Assembly (NCBI GenBank): GCA_900169235.1
Contig: FWCC01000129.1
Coordinates: forward strand, 124,001 to 188,000
From: Zarea fungicola
Lineage: Eukaryota; Ascomycota; Sordariomycetes; Hypocreales; Cordycipitaceae
Reading direction: 5' to 3'
Length of the DNA stretch: 64,000 bases
Part shown: one piece after another, positions 1-13,788 of the stretch
Numbering within the stretch: the first letter of the stretch is position 1
Layout: every line of letters starts with the position of its first letter
The notes under the pieces: generated by a model
Told to the model about the DNA's origin: nothing
What the model saw: only the letters and a program-made list of their open reading frames with translations
The model's database searches: none
Translations under genes and position numbers: made by a program

Positions 1-3000
1 TAGGAAGAAGACGAAGAAGAAGAATAATAAATAAATCGGCAGAGGCCACGCAGCGCTTGGTCAACATGCCAAAAGAAACGATGTCGGAGTTTGAAAGCTC
101 CGATGCGGATTCATACAAACTTGAGTATTTACCAGTAGTACTACCAGTCAGTAGACCTTCATTCCCCGGCCTCGCTCCAGTCCGCCCAATTTTCCCATGC
201 TGATTTATAACGGGCCCTAAATAGCCTGGACGAACAAGAGCCTCCCTGTCTGTCTCGGTCTCCAACAAGCGGCCCTTTAGTGTTATCAAGTCCCAGTCAA
301 ACCGGTAATCCACGTGCTGCTGGTCCACCCCAGCGCCACGTCAATAGTCTGTAACGTCCACGCCCAGGCCCAGGCCCACCCGCCAACAGGATGGCACACC
401 CCCTTATTTTCCCCAGAATTATTTTGACCCCTTTCTGAGAACATATTATTAAATATGCGTACCGAATTAAAATGGCAGCCCTTGTCACGCATGATGCTAT
501 TCCAAACTAGTGCAACTCTCCGCAGCTAGAGTCACTTGTGGTGGACCTCTTCCAGTAACAGGACATCAAACCACCCCCACATACATCGCAGTGGAATGCC
601 ATTGCAAATGCACGGGATAATCGAGAATGCGCACTTTGCCGCAAACAAACGTTGGCTTATTTAATTCTCAACCGATTTACACCAAGTAGGCCAACGTATC
701 CTGTTTGGCCACGGTCTCCTTCCTACAAGGACTAGCAGCTCTTGCTGATGGCCGGACTGGATGCTGGTTCACATATTGTTCCCTACTCAGGCCAGTGCTC
801 CGTGCAGGATACCCCGGCCCCTCCACATCCCGGTGCCCTTCTGACTGGGTTTGCAGCTAGTAACACTGGAAAGCTAGCCAGCACAATCGTCTCCGACCGC
901 TGAATTCCTTTAGTTTGTGTAAATATCAGACTATCTGAATCCATGGTGGTTTGCATGAAGATCTGCCTTGCAAAATCCGGAGTAGAGTGGCTGATCAATA
1001 ATACCAGGTGGGATTTATTGAAGCGACAGCACACGTGTACTTTGGTCTGGTTAATTGATGCTCCACACACATTACCATCCATTTGTTGGTGGGCTTATGA
1101 GGCTTGAGGGGATCGATATGGCGCAATGCCTCACTGGGCCACGCTTACCAGAATAATTGCGCACTGGGCGAATTTATTGATTCCAGTTGATATTGCACCC
1201 TAGTCTGAGCTTGCCAGTGCGAGTTTCTCCTTTCGTCACTGAATTGCTGCTAATGGATTTAAAATTGCTTGCTTAGTTAAGGAGCGCATTCGCATCAAAT
1301 TGAAATAGGGATGAAAAATGTAACGAATAAAAGAGAAAAGGAAGGCAGACAGCTTGAATTTTGTCGGGATCAGATGTTGTCGTCAGGCGACGTTCTGCGA
1401 AGATGTGTGAAGTTTACTGAGTTGGCGGTACCTGCAGCAAAGACACTCCAAACTGAATTGGAGCGACCCAGCTCTGTTGTGCTGGCTATTTTTGGGCTTT
1501 ATGGGTCGCCTCTTTGTTAGACAGTGTCTCGGGAGTCATGATGTCTCTGGGGACAATTGACTAAGGCTGGGCCTCAAGCGTGTGCTGACCCTTGATATGA
1601 GAAGAGCTCGGTGACATGCCGACAGCAGTCTTTGCAAGGAGATCTTGCGTGGCAGGTGGGCGTCGAGGTCATTCAAATTTGTCTCAACGACAGCCGGCGG
1701 TGGCACGCTAGCTGGCTATCGGGGACCTTGAGCTGAAGTGCAACTCTGAGAAAGGAGAGCCAAGCCCGTCGATCGACTTGGTGGCGCCGCAAGTCCAGGC
1801 CACAGTACAGTAGTACTCATAGTTGGAGACGGCAGGTTTCCGAAGCCTCCTCGCTGGGGGTTGGATCCTTCTGCGCCAAATCTAACGGGTAACGACCCTG
1901 TGGCTCTGGCTGCTAGGCCCAAGCTTGCCGCTACGTATATACCACCCGCCAGCAGCTCGTGATGTTCCAGTCATGTACCTCGACGGGGTGAAAGTAGCCA
2001 TTGTTCGGTGACAGCAGGAGGCTTTCTTGATCAGCGACCGTGCAGTTTGATCGAGACATAAAATTGGGCCAGTCGCGCGGCACTATTGATTTTATTTTCA
2101 GGTAATCTGCACATACATAAACATGAAATGGCAGCTTAATTGGGGTTACCAAGTCTGGTCGTGTGGCTGCCATCGGTGGGAACGAAGCTTGACGCCTCAA
2201 GCCTCTCGCCTCAGTGTGCAGCTCGCCTCAGCTGAGAGCTCTGTGCACAGCGATGGTCCGCTCAGTGAGAGAGCACTACTTGGCTGTCATTTCGACAGGT
2301 CTTTGGCACAGGTTTGCTGTAGTCACAGATGCGGCAGACATCTGCCTAGCCGGGACACTGTTGAGAAACCTATGCAGGTGAGGACAACTGTGTCCGTTTC
2401 CCCTCGTGATTAATACGTGATTGGTCGTGCCTATTGAGGCTCGCCTGACGCCGCGCTTCGTCGGAAACTCCAGAAATTGTCATGCAACAGAGGCCATTCT
2501 TCTTAATAACTACAGTTGAATATGCCTCAGTGTAGCAAGGTCCGTTCAACCAGGGTACGCTACCCAGCCGGATGAAGCAAATCGGGGAGCTGGAAGCTGG
2601 CACAGTGCTTCTGAGTAGAGAGGGGTGTGCGCGTAGGAGCTCCAGCGTACCTTCCACCAATTACAGCAGCTTCTCACCAGCTTGATCTTTACGCCTCGTT
2701 AAAGACTTCCCTAAACAGACAAGTGAGGCTAACAGGTGCGGGGCATAACTGCTGCGTATGACTGGTTCACTGGTGTTCTTTCCCAAGGACGTGGCGGAAT
2801 GCGCCGCACCTGTCCTCGGAGCTATTGGACTTATTAGGGGTGCTATTATTATTGCAGCGTTCATCCCCTCACTGAACGGGTCCCTCGCTCGCCTGCCAAT
2901 CTTCAGAGTCTTCCCAACAAGGGCCACTCACACACTTTGTCAATCCTGGCGCCGCCGTCGCTTCCAGATCAGAACAAGAGGCACGAGAACATACCATAAT

Positions 3001-6000
3001 TCCACATTCTCCAGAGTACTTTTGGTCTCCAAGATCGAGAACGAACGCCATTCAGCCGCCATGGACAACGCCATCTTTTGTCCTGGGCACTCTGGCGCAA
3101 GAGCCACCACCATCTGCACCCAGGCATCTGGTACAGTCCTTCGCCATTATTGCTTCTGCTCCATTCTTTTCCACACAGAGACCCTGAATACTGACACTAT
3201 TGCAGCCACGCGCCCATTTCTGGCCAGCTTCAGACTCCGGAAGCAACACGAAGCTCGCGCCAGGAAAGTATGCGGCCGTTAACCAGTTTCCTAGCCGGCA
3301 GATTACATGACATTAGACGCTATCGTATCCCCCCCTCTTACCATTGGCCAGAACCCGAGAATAGGATAATGCGAGCTTAATTTATTTCGGTGCCAGACAC
3401 TACAGTCTGTCAACGTACTAGCAAGTCTCGAACATGGCAGCAGGTTAGAGTCAAGAATAGTCCACCGAAATTGCAGCAATGTCCTGCGTCAAATCTGGGC
3501 GCTTCGCAGCCTTGTTTTACTTGCCCAGCCTGCCTCTTGAACATCTAATTTCATCATTTGGGAGCCAGGGTCAGTAATCTACATACTACCAGTAGAACGT
3601 TACACCTAGGCCCAACCCAGTGTTGGATACGGAGTAACAGATTAGGCCGAGTGGCACACTCCCACAGATGGCAGCACCAATTCGTACTTTTGTGGACACA
3701 GCCAAGTCCACGACATGTTAATGACAGGTCACACGTTGACCTATTGCCCATGTCATTGCCCGCCAAGATCTGGTGCTCCTGAATACCAGCTGAATGGTTG
3801 GGTGGATGTGTTCGCTTCTCAATGTATTCCGTACTCACGAACGGACCTCGTATGGTCCTTACCACAACTATTACGCTGCGTTTGTACTACCACCAAAAGC
3901 CTTCAGAGCCATATCCTGCGCTGCCTGGTAAGCAACTGCCATTAATTGTTGACCTCGTTGAGGCCTGTCCTAGGCACGCCATAAGCCTTCCTGCTGGAAG
4001 CTGAAGCCATTAGCGCGGGAGCCTCGCCGTCATTTCCTTTGTCACAGCACGCTTGCTCTGCCCTCGCCAGTTTACAGAGTGTTTCACCAGTTAGTCGGGG
4101 TGGTTGGATCAGCATTGCGCTTGTCTATGTAGTGATAGCTGCGCCTTGTCCTTGCGCAATTCGTCGTAATCGGTACGTATTATTTAGACTGACCGGCATT
4201 GAGCTTTGAGGAAATCTAACCCAACGAGCGTTAACTAAAGCTACTCAATTATCCCATACCCGATAGAGTTGATGCGACTGCACCCCGCCCAGTGACATGT
4301 TGATTCGCCCAAAAGCACACTCCACATGGGCCTCCGTTGGGCAGTCTTCGGCCCATGCTAGCCAAAAGGAGCACTAACACGACTTAACAGTAGCAAAGCT
4401 GCTCAAAGAACTCGTGAGGGGCCGACCTTGGTCACGGCTGAATATGCGCTATCGGAGACCAGAGCTAGCAATCTGCCGACATATCTCGTAATACCTATTG
4501 GCAATCTCACAACTATGATCTATTTCTCGTGTAAGAGTGCAAACTCGAATTAAGAGATGGATAGTCTCTGTTGGCGAGGGAATATGATCCGCGCCAAAGT
4601 GATGGCGCCATGGCTGGACTTGTTCCTAGCCGTTGGAACTGTGCAAGCCGTGGCTGAGCTTATCCGTTGAGGATGCACACTGGTGGCTTGCTCTGAGCAG
4701 ATGGCATTGTCTCGCACTGCTAGCGCTGCATGGCAGAGTGGTCTGGAACCCCACGGGGGTGGAAGCAAGAGGTTGGTACAGGGGGTCCGGGCATTGCAGC
4801 AGTGTGATCACAAATGCCCAGTACCAATCCTCAGTAAACGAAATGAGACGCAAACAATGGGTGGTGTGCAAGGGCTTTGATGTGACGGGCTGATGTGCTG
4901 CGACCGCATAAAATCGGACTGACAGGGGATACGAATAGCTGCGACGTATTATATGCCAGTAGTATTCTGGCAAATGGTAACAGCTAACTCACTAGCTGCA
5001 TGAGCATATGCAAACGAAGACGCAGCAAGACCGGATCTTGACCGCAAACTCAGTGCAGATGTCATTCATTTAGTCCTTTTTTACAAGCAGTATGTTGATG
5101 AAAGGGGGTTCATACAACTTCCAAGGAGCTCACATGATGGCATCGATAGTGGCAAAGTGTCAGGCCAAAGGAAAAACGCCACAGGCGCCCTCTAGGTGAG
5201 GCGAGAGGTCCAGGCAAGCTTGGAACCGGACGAACGCAAATGAACAGAGATTGTGTAAAACGCATGGATGATACAACGGAGGGCTGGTAGACTTACTGGG
5301 CTACAGTAGTCAATTGCCGAATTGGAGACACTATTAAGCAAAAACATGCTAACGATGACAAAGATGACAGTGAGGCATGCCTTGGGTGAGCACAGTACCG
5401 TGTCAGTCGCCTTGTCTACACACCCCACCCGCCCCTCATCAAGCCACCAGCTGGTAGGCTTGATCTTGTGGTGACATTGAGGCTGGAGACGATTCCCAGA
5501 AGCTTGGGACGAGGACACCAAGCTCAACGGCGGCGCCGTTGGAGAAAGCTGCGCAGCAGAACTAGCATGGTGCCATCTGCGAGAACGGTGAAATGCGCTA
5601 CGTGGAGGCTCCAGCAGAAACGACTCAGGCAGTCACCCGCCAAAGCTCTAGACTCAAAAGGAAGCATCTACTTGTTTTGTGCGCGATTTGCAATGGGCGA
5701 CCTCGGACAGAGCGGGATTAGGAGTTATGGACAGCGGTAGTTGAGTTGTTGCTGAATGCTGTTATTCCACAACAGCACGGAAGCTTATCAGTCTGGTAGC
5801 TGACAAAGCAGGGGCCGACCCGTCCGTCGCAACGTGAAATTGGATTTGGAAGCTCACCCGCGGCTCTTCTGTGGGAGGATGCAGACACGCGCGGGTCACC
5901 CCCTTCTGGGCAAGTTCTGCAGACCCAGTTCTGGCTCGCTGAGTCTGAAGGCCAGGTGGGGAGGGAGGCAGGCGGTGGTGCGCACGTTAAACTGGGTAAG

Positions 6001-7480
6001 TAACTATGACTAGCATTTCAATTGGCCAGAGATGGCATGATTAAAAAAGCTGGATTTCTGCAGGCTTCAACTAGTTTTACTGGTACAAAGTTCGATTCAG
6101 GAGCAAAGATGAGCTTGCGCGAGATACCACCCATCTTGTGTAGAATTGTGCGTTGAGCATGTACAGTTTGAAACAAAGCTGATGCGACCGAGAAAATAAC
6201 TGAAGGGCTTATGGACCTCGGATGCTGGATCCTCACCGAAAAGCAATACAGATAAGCAAAGCTAAGCTAGCTATGCGGATAGATTTTTCCAAGTTGACAT
6301 AGGACGAAACGACATTGCGACGAACTTATTTTATTAGCAGGAAGCGCGTTTATTATTTATATGAAGCACTGGAAGAGCACGGGTGTTGCTGGCCAAAGCT
6401 TGGGTTCGGGAGGCGTTGCAGTTTGCAAGTTGACAGCTAGCTTGAGTGAGGGGGAAGGCTGGCTTCCGGTATGTGGGAACGCCGGGTTACGGCAGAGGCG
6501 GACCATGGACGGGGTGGAACTCTTAGGCTTTTGGGAGTTTGGTGTGGCAGGTCACTGCATCGTATGTGTCTGTCTGGTGGCCACGGAAGAACACCGAGAG
6601 AACCATGCGAGCTACAGAAGGAGAGACATTATTTGACGTCATGAGTAGAATGAGACACTAAAATGAAACGTTGGGCGAGCAGGATGAAGGAATCAAGTAA
6701 CTGGCTATAAAGGATTCAACGACGTAGCATGACCGACTAAATGAATATCCAAGAGGATGGACTAAAAAAAGAATACCTGTCTGAACAAGATGCAATTGTC
6801 ATGGCTCTCTGACGACTGCATATTTGTCCCACCTAGCTGGCCCTGTCAGCTGCAATTCGGCGCCGCGCCAATGCCCAGGTATTTTGTGGAGGATGAAAAG
6901 CCTTTGCGGGGGATTTCATCAAAGAAGAAAACCGATGAAGTCAACGAGGAAGCTTACAGGCAGCAGGTCACTGAGGTTACAAGCCAGGGGATGGACGCCG
7001 TACGTAAATCGGAGACAGACTGTGAAGGATGGGTTGGACGCTGGGCAAACCAACGGGCTCCTTGCTTGGGTTGAGACGGCTGCAAGTCGTACGATATGAC
7101 TCTGCCAACTTCTGAGTGCGCATACCGCATTGAGTGGTGTAGGTGTGGCTGTCAGTCGGGGGATGCATGTACCTTGAATCATCCAAGCCTGCCAACTTCA
7201 CACTGCCAAGCTGGGGGCAATCTGCATGTGAGCCGGCTCGCATGGGTGCAATGGCCTGAGGCGCGGTGTGAAAGTACAAAAAGGGTTAGTGTGTAAGAGT
7301 GTCCGTCGCCTGTCGTCTGTCTCCTTTGGGCTGTAGATTTCGTAGCCTGCGCTAATTAGTGTTTCCACTATCTCTGCTAAATGCAACACCTTTGGTAGCA
7401 ACTTGTACCCAGTAGTGTGGTTTTGCGCACTTGATTCATAACGGGCAAGGAAGGGTTGCCGGCCCGTTGTCAGCCCACAG

Positions 7481-7516
<36 letters not shown>

Positions 7517-10500
7517 CAAGAGGCTGGTTGGCGGTGGCGAAGGTAGTTATTTGCATGCAGCAAACTACGGGAAGTTTTTAGTGTGGTGGTGGTGGCGGAT
7601 GGCGGGCTCTGAGATCGTAAAGGCGTCACTGTGCCTAACTGATGGCTTTCTTTGGCGTGCCTTGCCGCAGGAGACACTCAGCGAAGCAGCCGGGTAGACG
7701 GGGCAATGCTTTTTTGTTTGTAAGGCGATAACTAGGATCAATGGGATAGAGAACGACAAGAAAATAGCTGGACACTGGCCATGAGTACTCGGTATGTAGC
7801 TACTCGACTAATTTGGACGTGTGAGGTGGGACCTTCGCTTGCAATTGCTTCAAAGGAAAAGACTGGCAAGTCAGTAAGGTCAAATCATTATGAGGAGCTG
7901 ACACGGTGAAGAAGGCGGAACAATGCGCCAGTCATGTTGAAGGCAACCTTATCATGGCGTGGACCCGTGGGCAAGCAAACTCCATTTTGGGAAAGACCGA
8001 AAGAAGAACAGGATGGATGTTGGAACTGGATGATATGGCCCAATTTATTTTGGCAACGAGTCAAGGGGTGGGATTGGGAAGCTGAAGGCCTGGAGGATGG
8101 TACGAATGGGCTGTGAGAATATTATGGGGTTTGGATCATGTTTAGCTTAAATTGGTGTGTGCAGTTACCAGCGCATTGGGAAGATTATGGCCAGTTTTTT
8201 CTCCTTCTTTCCGTTGTAAGGGATTCACATGGCAATGTTCGTTCCAGACTCTAGTCTGCAGCCATCTGCAATCTGCAAGTCTCCATTCATTATGAGTTCT
8301 CCAGTTGGGACTGATTGAGTGTGGTGGCACTTGTGGGTGGTGTTGGGGATGGCTGCAAGCCATATCTGTGTCGCTCAGTGGATCATTTAGGCATGGCGCC
8401 GCACACACCAGACGGAGCGAAATGGCGGGGAAAAGCCATTGGATTTTGTCGCATCTACGGAACTAATTCTGGGATAAATGTCAAGAGCGCTCCGTACTTG
8501 GCACGCGGTTGCTATTATCTTTTGCAGTACCCCGTACTCCGTACACCGTACCTTTTGTCCACTTCTCTATCCCGCTTGCGCGTGGGAAGTGGAGGATGAA
8601 TGAGCGGGAGGAGGATGCCAGACATGTAGCGCAGCATTTGGGGCTGCTTTCTGGCCAGCTTGTCCGCACGCGTCGAACATTCAATGCGATAACAAGGCGA
8701 CCTGAGCAAAAGGGTCAAACCAGATATGGGGCGGATGAATACCTGCGCCGTGTCAATTAATAAGTTACCGGTGTGGCCCCCTCCCCTGAGGCAATATGAA
8801 TGTATTGTGCAACACTTGTCACAAAATAGATAATCAGACAGACGAGACAGAAAAAAAAGCCGATACGGTGGCAGAGACAAGGGGTCTCCCCCTTCTGGAG
8901 CCGACGCTGCCGGGCAGGGCAACCATGTGCGTTGTGGGTTGTGGCAATGAGAGGAAAAAACGGATCCACGAACAAGCCTGATGGTTTGTGGGAATACTCC
9001 GTTGTGTACGGAGGAGACTGAAAGGAGGTATTCCTATCTCGTCAAAAAATTAAAATAAAAATAAAAAAGCCAGAGTTTGATTAACTGTTTGGTTAGGGAA
9101 ATAAAATGTAAACGCGAGTTTGATCCATCTGTCTGTCAGTCGTGAAGGGAGTAGACTCTAAAAGACGAGAAGTACGGACAGAGATCAAGGGCCAGACCTG
9201 GTGATGACTAGTTTTTATTTCATTTTATTTTTATTTTTTGCGGTTGTACTCATTTTATTGTTTCCTTTTCAATACCTTCCTCGTGGTGTTGAGGCAGAAG
9301 AAGCACACTACGCCCTCTATCCCACATCCCTCCCACACCCTGCAACAGGCCCCCGGACAGGCTTTTTATTAGCGTGCAAAAGGGGAAGTCGGTGGGCTTC
9401 AAAGGAAAGACTCACGCCCCTCCAATACGCTATAACAAATTTGGCTACAGCGTACCCCTCCTGCTGTGTACCCCCTCCCCCGGCTCTCAGCTTTGGCGCT
9501 CAACAGCCCCAAAAGGGCTTGCCATTTCTAGATGTTAAGTGATGCTAAGGGAAGAGGGATAACGGTCCGTTCTAGCGCATATTTCGCCCTGACTGGACGC
9601 TGAGCAACGAGTCAAGGACCTTGCATGGGCAATGCTCATCTCTTAATCCTTTTTCGCTTACGAATCTTCCAGCTCCCCCCCCTGGCCCTCGAGCTGAAGA
9701 GCCTCTATCTTTCTGATTATATTAAATGCCCAATTTTATTAGGAAAGAACAAGGCAAACCGGGAAAGGCGACAGAAGAAAAAAAGGGCTAGAGTCCAGGC
9801 CCCTGTAGACCGTGGTTTTCCAGAGCAAGAAAACCCCCACCACTCCGGGTTGACATTTTTAGTTGCAAGCAGGACACACCCTTCCCCCCCCTCTCACCCC
9901 TAAGTCTAATCCACTCACACCAAGCAACCTTTTTACTTTCGGTCCTTACTCGAGCGTAAATTAACCAAATGAAGCAAAAGCAGATAGCTACTTCCTTGCG
10001 CACACACGTACACACCCCCCAACGTAAAATAAAATACATATTGTCTTTCTTCTTGTCACGCCTCTCAGCTGGGTCCTGGGGCAATAAACTGGGGTACGCA
10101 CTTCTTTTTTTGGTCCCATCCATCCACACATCCTATGCTCCTCTCCGCCTGTCTTGTCTCTCGACTTGTCGTCTACTTAGTCTCCCCACTTCGCACTTCA
10201 GTCTCTCTTGATTCTTTCCCGAACCTCAGAATCAATTCTACTTGCCCGGCCAGAAAAATTATATATCTGGATCACGTATCCCACCTTCACAATTCTTGAC
10301 TTTTCTCTTCATTATCAAGTTTCATGAACTCTCTTGCCAAAGCTATTATATACTTGAAACTTTGTACCTCAAGCTACTGCGAGTAACTTCCACGACTTTA
10401 CAACACCAAACGCCACACGTCTCCATACCGAACGACATCATCACGAACAGCGCCATTTAGACGTACCACTTCGTCTTCGTCTCTCACTTTTTTTTTTTAA

Positions 10501-10604
10501 GCTTTACAACCGCCGACGCCTCGTCCTGGTGACTCTTTCCCAACACACGAACAAAGTGCAGAAAAAAAAGATTAAAAATTTCGCCACACCCGCGCACTTC
10601 TAGA
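1..10604. other. Long gene-free region and leader upstream of the zinc-finger gene
   Basis: No reading frame here resembles a known protein, and none shows a coherent set of splice sites plus conserved motifs. The longest frames (about 160-175 codons at 2758-3282 on plus and 7198-7677 on minus) are low-complexity or compositionally odd. Contents that can be seen are a CT microsatellite near 7480-7513, a small inverted repeat (CTCCGT/ACGGAG) at 8998-9013, repeated GTACTCCGTAC-like motifs near 8533, and a pyrimidine-rich, T-run-containing stretch from about 10140 to 10600 that is typical of a fungal 5' leader. A very long upstream region is common for fungal developmental transcription factors, so part may be promoter. 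Decayed repeats or non-coding RNA cannot be excluded by reading alone. Confidence 0.6.
7480..7513. repeat. CT/GA dinucleotide microsatellite
   Basis: An uninterrupted run of about sixteen CT units lies in the gene-free region. It makes artefactual Ser-Leu or Arg-Glu repeats in the frames that cross it, a reason not to trust those frames as genes. Confidence 0.9.
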
Positions 10605-12212
10605 ATGGAAACCATCACCACGAGCTTTGCCGCTAGACGCCCGGCTGCAGGCACTCTCCCAGCTTTTTCCTTGCCTCCTCCCAACGCCGAAATTCCAAGT
10701 AAGTTTGTTGTACGGCATCATTGCCCCATTGAACTTGCATTATTATTATTTTCCCCTCCACCACGTGCACCTCTTTTGAGAGTCTCGAAAGCCTTCAACT
10801 ACGTATCTGGCCACTGGATACTCTGGCTTGCAGGCGTTCTATCGAAAAGGCAGCCACCACCACCACAATCACACGGCCGCGCCCCATTTTCTATAAGATG
10901 GCTGGCAGTGCCGCCCAAACGCACACGAATTGTGAAGGAGCGATCAAAGCTAACATGTCTTCTCTACGCAAAGGAACTGCCGACGGGCTAAGCCCAAGCC
11001 TATCCTCTGTCCACACTGGAGGATCGCAAACATCACAACACCACTCTAACATGCAATACACATACGGAGGTCCCATGCAGGCATCTTGGAATAACAACTC
11101 GGCACCTGCCTACCAGGTTGGCTCGCAGCAGCCTCAGTCCCAGTCTCAGCAGCCCCAACAGGCCCAACAACAGCAGCAACCCCTTCCTCAATCGCCTTAC
11201 ACTCGCCAGCCAATGTATAACCACACCAACAGCATGAACTTTGCCCAGCGCAGCTCGCAGTCGCCCGCCACTGGTCCGGATGGCTTGCCCGCTCCCTTTG
11301 AGCAGCAAGTTCAGCATTATGGCTCCCACGATGCCCACGCTCACGCTGCCATGGTGTCTGGCCCTACTCAGCACTCGGCTATCATGGCCACACACAACTC
11401 GTCTCAGGCTCCCTCTCAGTCTAGCCTCACTGCTCATTCAGACGCATATGCCGCCCACTCCCGCCCAGGTAGCAATCCCAGCTACTACACTTCGTCCGGG
11501 CCTTCGCAGTTCTCGTCCTATCCTCCCCCCCAGCAGCAACACTCGCCCAGCCAGCCTTCTCCCACCACAGCTGGAAGCCCTGGCGCGCGGGGCTTGGGAT
11601 CTGTCTCTAACGGCATGGGTTACCACCCCCGGTATAACTCCTACGGCCAGTTGCCCACCATGGGCGGCGCTGTGATGTCCAACATGCACCAGCCTGGCAG
11701 CCAGATGTCCATGATTCCCGGCATGAGCCACCACAACCAGGGCTATGGCAGTCAGATGGTCTACGGCCACGCTCCCGCTCCTCCCCAGTCTGAGCGCCCC
11801 TTCAAGTGCGATCAGTGCATCCAGTCTTTCAGCCGCAATCACGACTTGAAGCGTCATAAGCGCATTCACCTGGCTGTCAAGCCCTTCCCCTGCAACTACT
11901 GCAGTAAGAGCTTCTCCCGCAAGGATGCCCTCAAGGTACGTATCCCTTCCTATTCGTGACTTTCTACGCTCGATCCAACCTCCCATCGCCCCCAAGCCTC
12001 GCCCCCCCCCTTAGTGCAAGCCTCGAAAAAGCTAAGAGCCGAAACAAACCCACTTGCAAAACCTTAAAATACCTTCACCCAAGACTGAATGACGTGCTGA
12101 CACTTTTCTTTTTCCTTTGCAGAGACATCGCCTCGTCAAGGGTTGCGAGACCAAGTCCACGGATAGACCCGAGGATGGCCCTCAGCGAGAGTCTGAGCGT
12201 GACCGCGAGTAG
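10605..12212 (+). CDS. C2H2 zinc-finger transcription factor with Gln/Pro/Ser-rich N-terminus
   Basis: Probable DNA-binding nuclear regulator. The ATG at 10605 opens a short exon (METITTSFAARRPAAGTLPA) whose look I associate with this fungal family; a GTAAGT donor follows at 10699. The main exon is in another frame and is open to 11935. The acceptor is uncertain: CAG ending at 10853 restores frame, but a further small intron before about 10955 is possible; an ATG at 10898 also exists. The middle is rich in Gln, Pro, Ser and His. Two fingers close the protein: FKCDQC...HKRIH (C-x2-C-x12-H-x3-H), then FPCNYC...KDALK. The intron 11936-12122 (GTACGT...GCAG) interrupts finger 2, completed by RHRLVKGC (C2HC type). 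The tail is short and charged, with stop at 12210-12212. The regulon is unknown. I am sure of the zinc fingers and last intron, less sure of the 5' structure. Confidence 0.82.
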
Positions 12213-13788
12213 GGGAAAGTATTATCCCTACTTTGCACCATCCGGTCTAAAGAAAGTCTATTGGAATACTTGTATCACGCGCAGCTTTGCCTTTCTTGTG
12301 ACTTGACGCACACAAGAAGTATACGAACCGGCATCGTCGTGCAGCTACATTTTATTGTATTGGTGTCATCTAGCGTTTTGCCTGGGTCGTCTGTTTTTTT
12401 TTTCTTTCTTTACGTCTTATGCTCACCGCCTTTCTACTTCTTTTTTAATGGTTGCTAGGTGTTTTGGGAGGTGGGACTTTGCTTGGATTTTTTTCTTTCT
12501 GATGTTTTAATAATGGAACCGAGCCGCATGACGGCGACAGATTTGTTCGGTTGGCGTTTATGGAATGCTTACAGGACAAAATCAGGGACGGCTGAGTTAC
12601 CATGGCTTTTGATTTTCAGCGTTGGTTTTTTTTTCTTCTTGTTCACTGATTTGTTTAGCTAAGTATTATTACATGGACCGCCTGAAAGACTGGTAGCTCG
12701 CAATGTAATAACCATTTTTGTTATCAATATCTGTCTATGACTCCCTGCCATGTGTTATTAGTTACAACCCTAGTGATGGCCTCGACTGTTCTCATCTCTA
12801 CTGCTCCAGTGACTGGGCGGAATATCCCTACCAGTATTGAATAGCCAGGAGAGGGTAATAATAACAATAATAACAATGAGAATGGCGATTGGTCCAACGT
12901 CACCCTCCAGTCTATGACTCGTGCTACTGGATAGATCTTGGCGCACACACACGCGGGACGCGGCGGTGGCGCAACACGGTCACACGTTGGACAAGCCTTT
13001 TATTGAAGATAGGTGAGGTTTCTCTGTATACTTTTGTACAATATACCCAAGTCTAAAGCACAAGTATGGCTAAATGAGTTGTACAAATGACGCAGGAGTA
13101 CGGACAAGGCCTAGAGGGAGGCCGGCGCACGCCTGGCTGTTAAAAGGTAATTTGCAAATGTGTCTTCTCTTATTTTTAAGTCGAAATTATAGTTTCCATT
13201 AGGTTATGCTAGCCTTTGGATTTAGACGTTGATGGGATTTTCTTTGCTTCCCTTGACTTGCTGTTCTCTTCTTAGTGACTCATACTCTTGTTCGCAGGAA
13301 TGAACAACGGAGTCTAAGTGCTCTATTCTAGCTTTACTGTGTATTGATTCCTTTATTCCTTTGTTTATTTATTTTTGGGAGGCGGGGGGTTTTCCCCTGG
13401 GCTTCTCCCAGTTTTCCCCCTCTTTCCATAGACCGAAGGACCCTATGACCTGCCTAGGTCAACAGGGAGTATAATTAATAATAATTTATTTTTGGGAGGG
13501 AGAGATTTCTGTTGGGGGCGTTTTGTTCGGACCTCTGGTCTGCGTGCTAGTTTGTCGAGTAGTGATGCTTATCGACCCGAGAACGGCCGCCGCGCTGTTC
13601 ACGGAGACACATACATACACCCGCCCCACAAAAACTTTTTTTCTCACGGGCTCGAAAATGCGTGCAATAAACGATTGAATGAGTCCTAGCGTACTGTGTG
13701 CTTTCGGCTCATCAAGCGCTTTTGCAGTCCATTTTGCCAGCACGCGCTTTTCAACAATTCTCGACACCAATTTTGTTGCTCTTTGAGA
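12213..13788. other. Intergenic: 3' flank of zinc-finger gene and ADE2 promoter
   Basis: No gene seen. A T-rich 3' flank follows the zinc-finger gene. The motif ATTTATTTTTGGGAGG occurs twice, at about 13367-13382 and 13484-13499. An in-frame extension runs upstream of ADE2 from about 13696 but has no ATG, so it is probably leader. Confidence 0.6.

Noticed and set aside
2758..3282. 174-codon plus-strand frame
   Set aside because: No motif or plausible splice structure; composition shifts along its length, and overlapping frames are equally open.
7198..7677. 159-codon minus-strand frame with Arg-Glu repeats
   Set aside because: The repeats are the CT microsatellite read in frame. Nothing conserved-looking on either side.
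11438..11995. 185-codon minus-strand frame
   Set aside because: Shadow of the biased Gln/Pro/Ser-rich zinc-finger exon.
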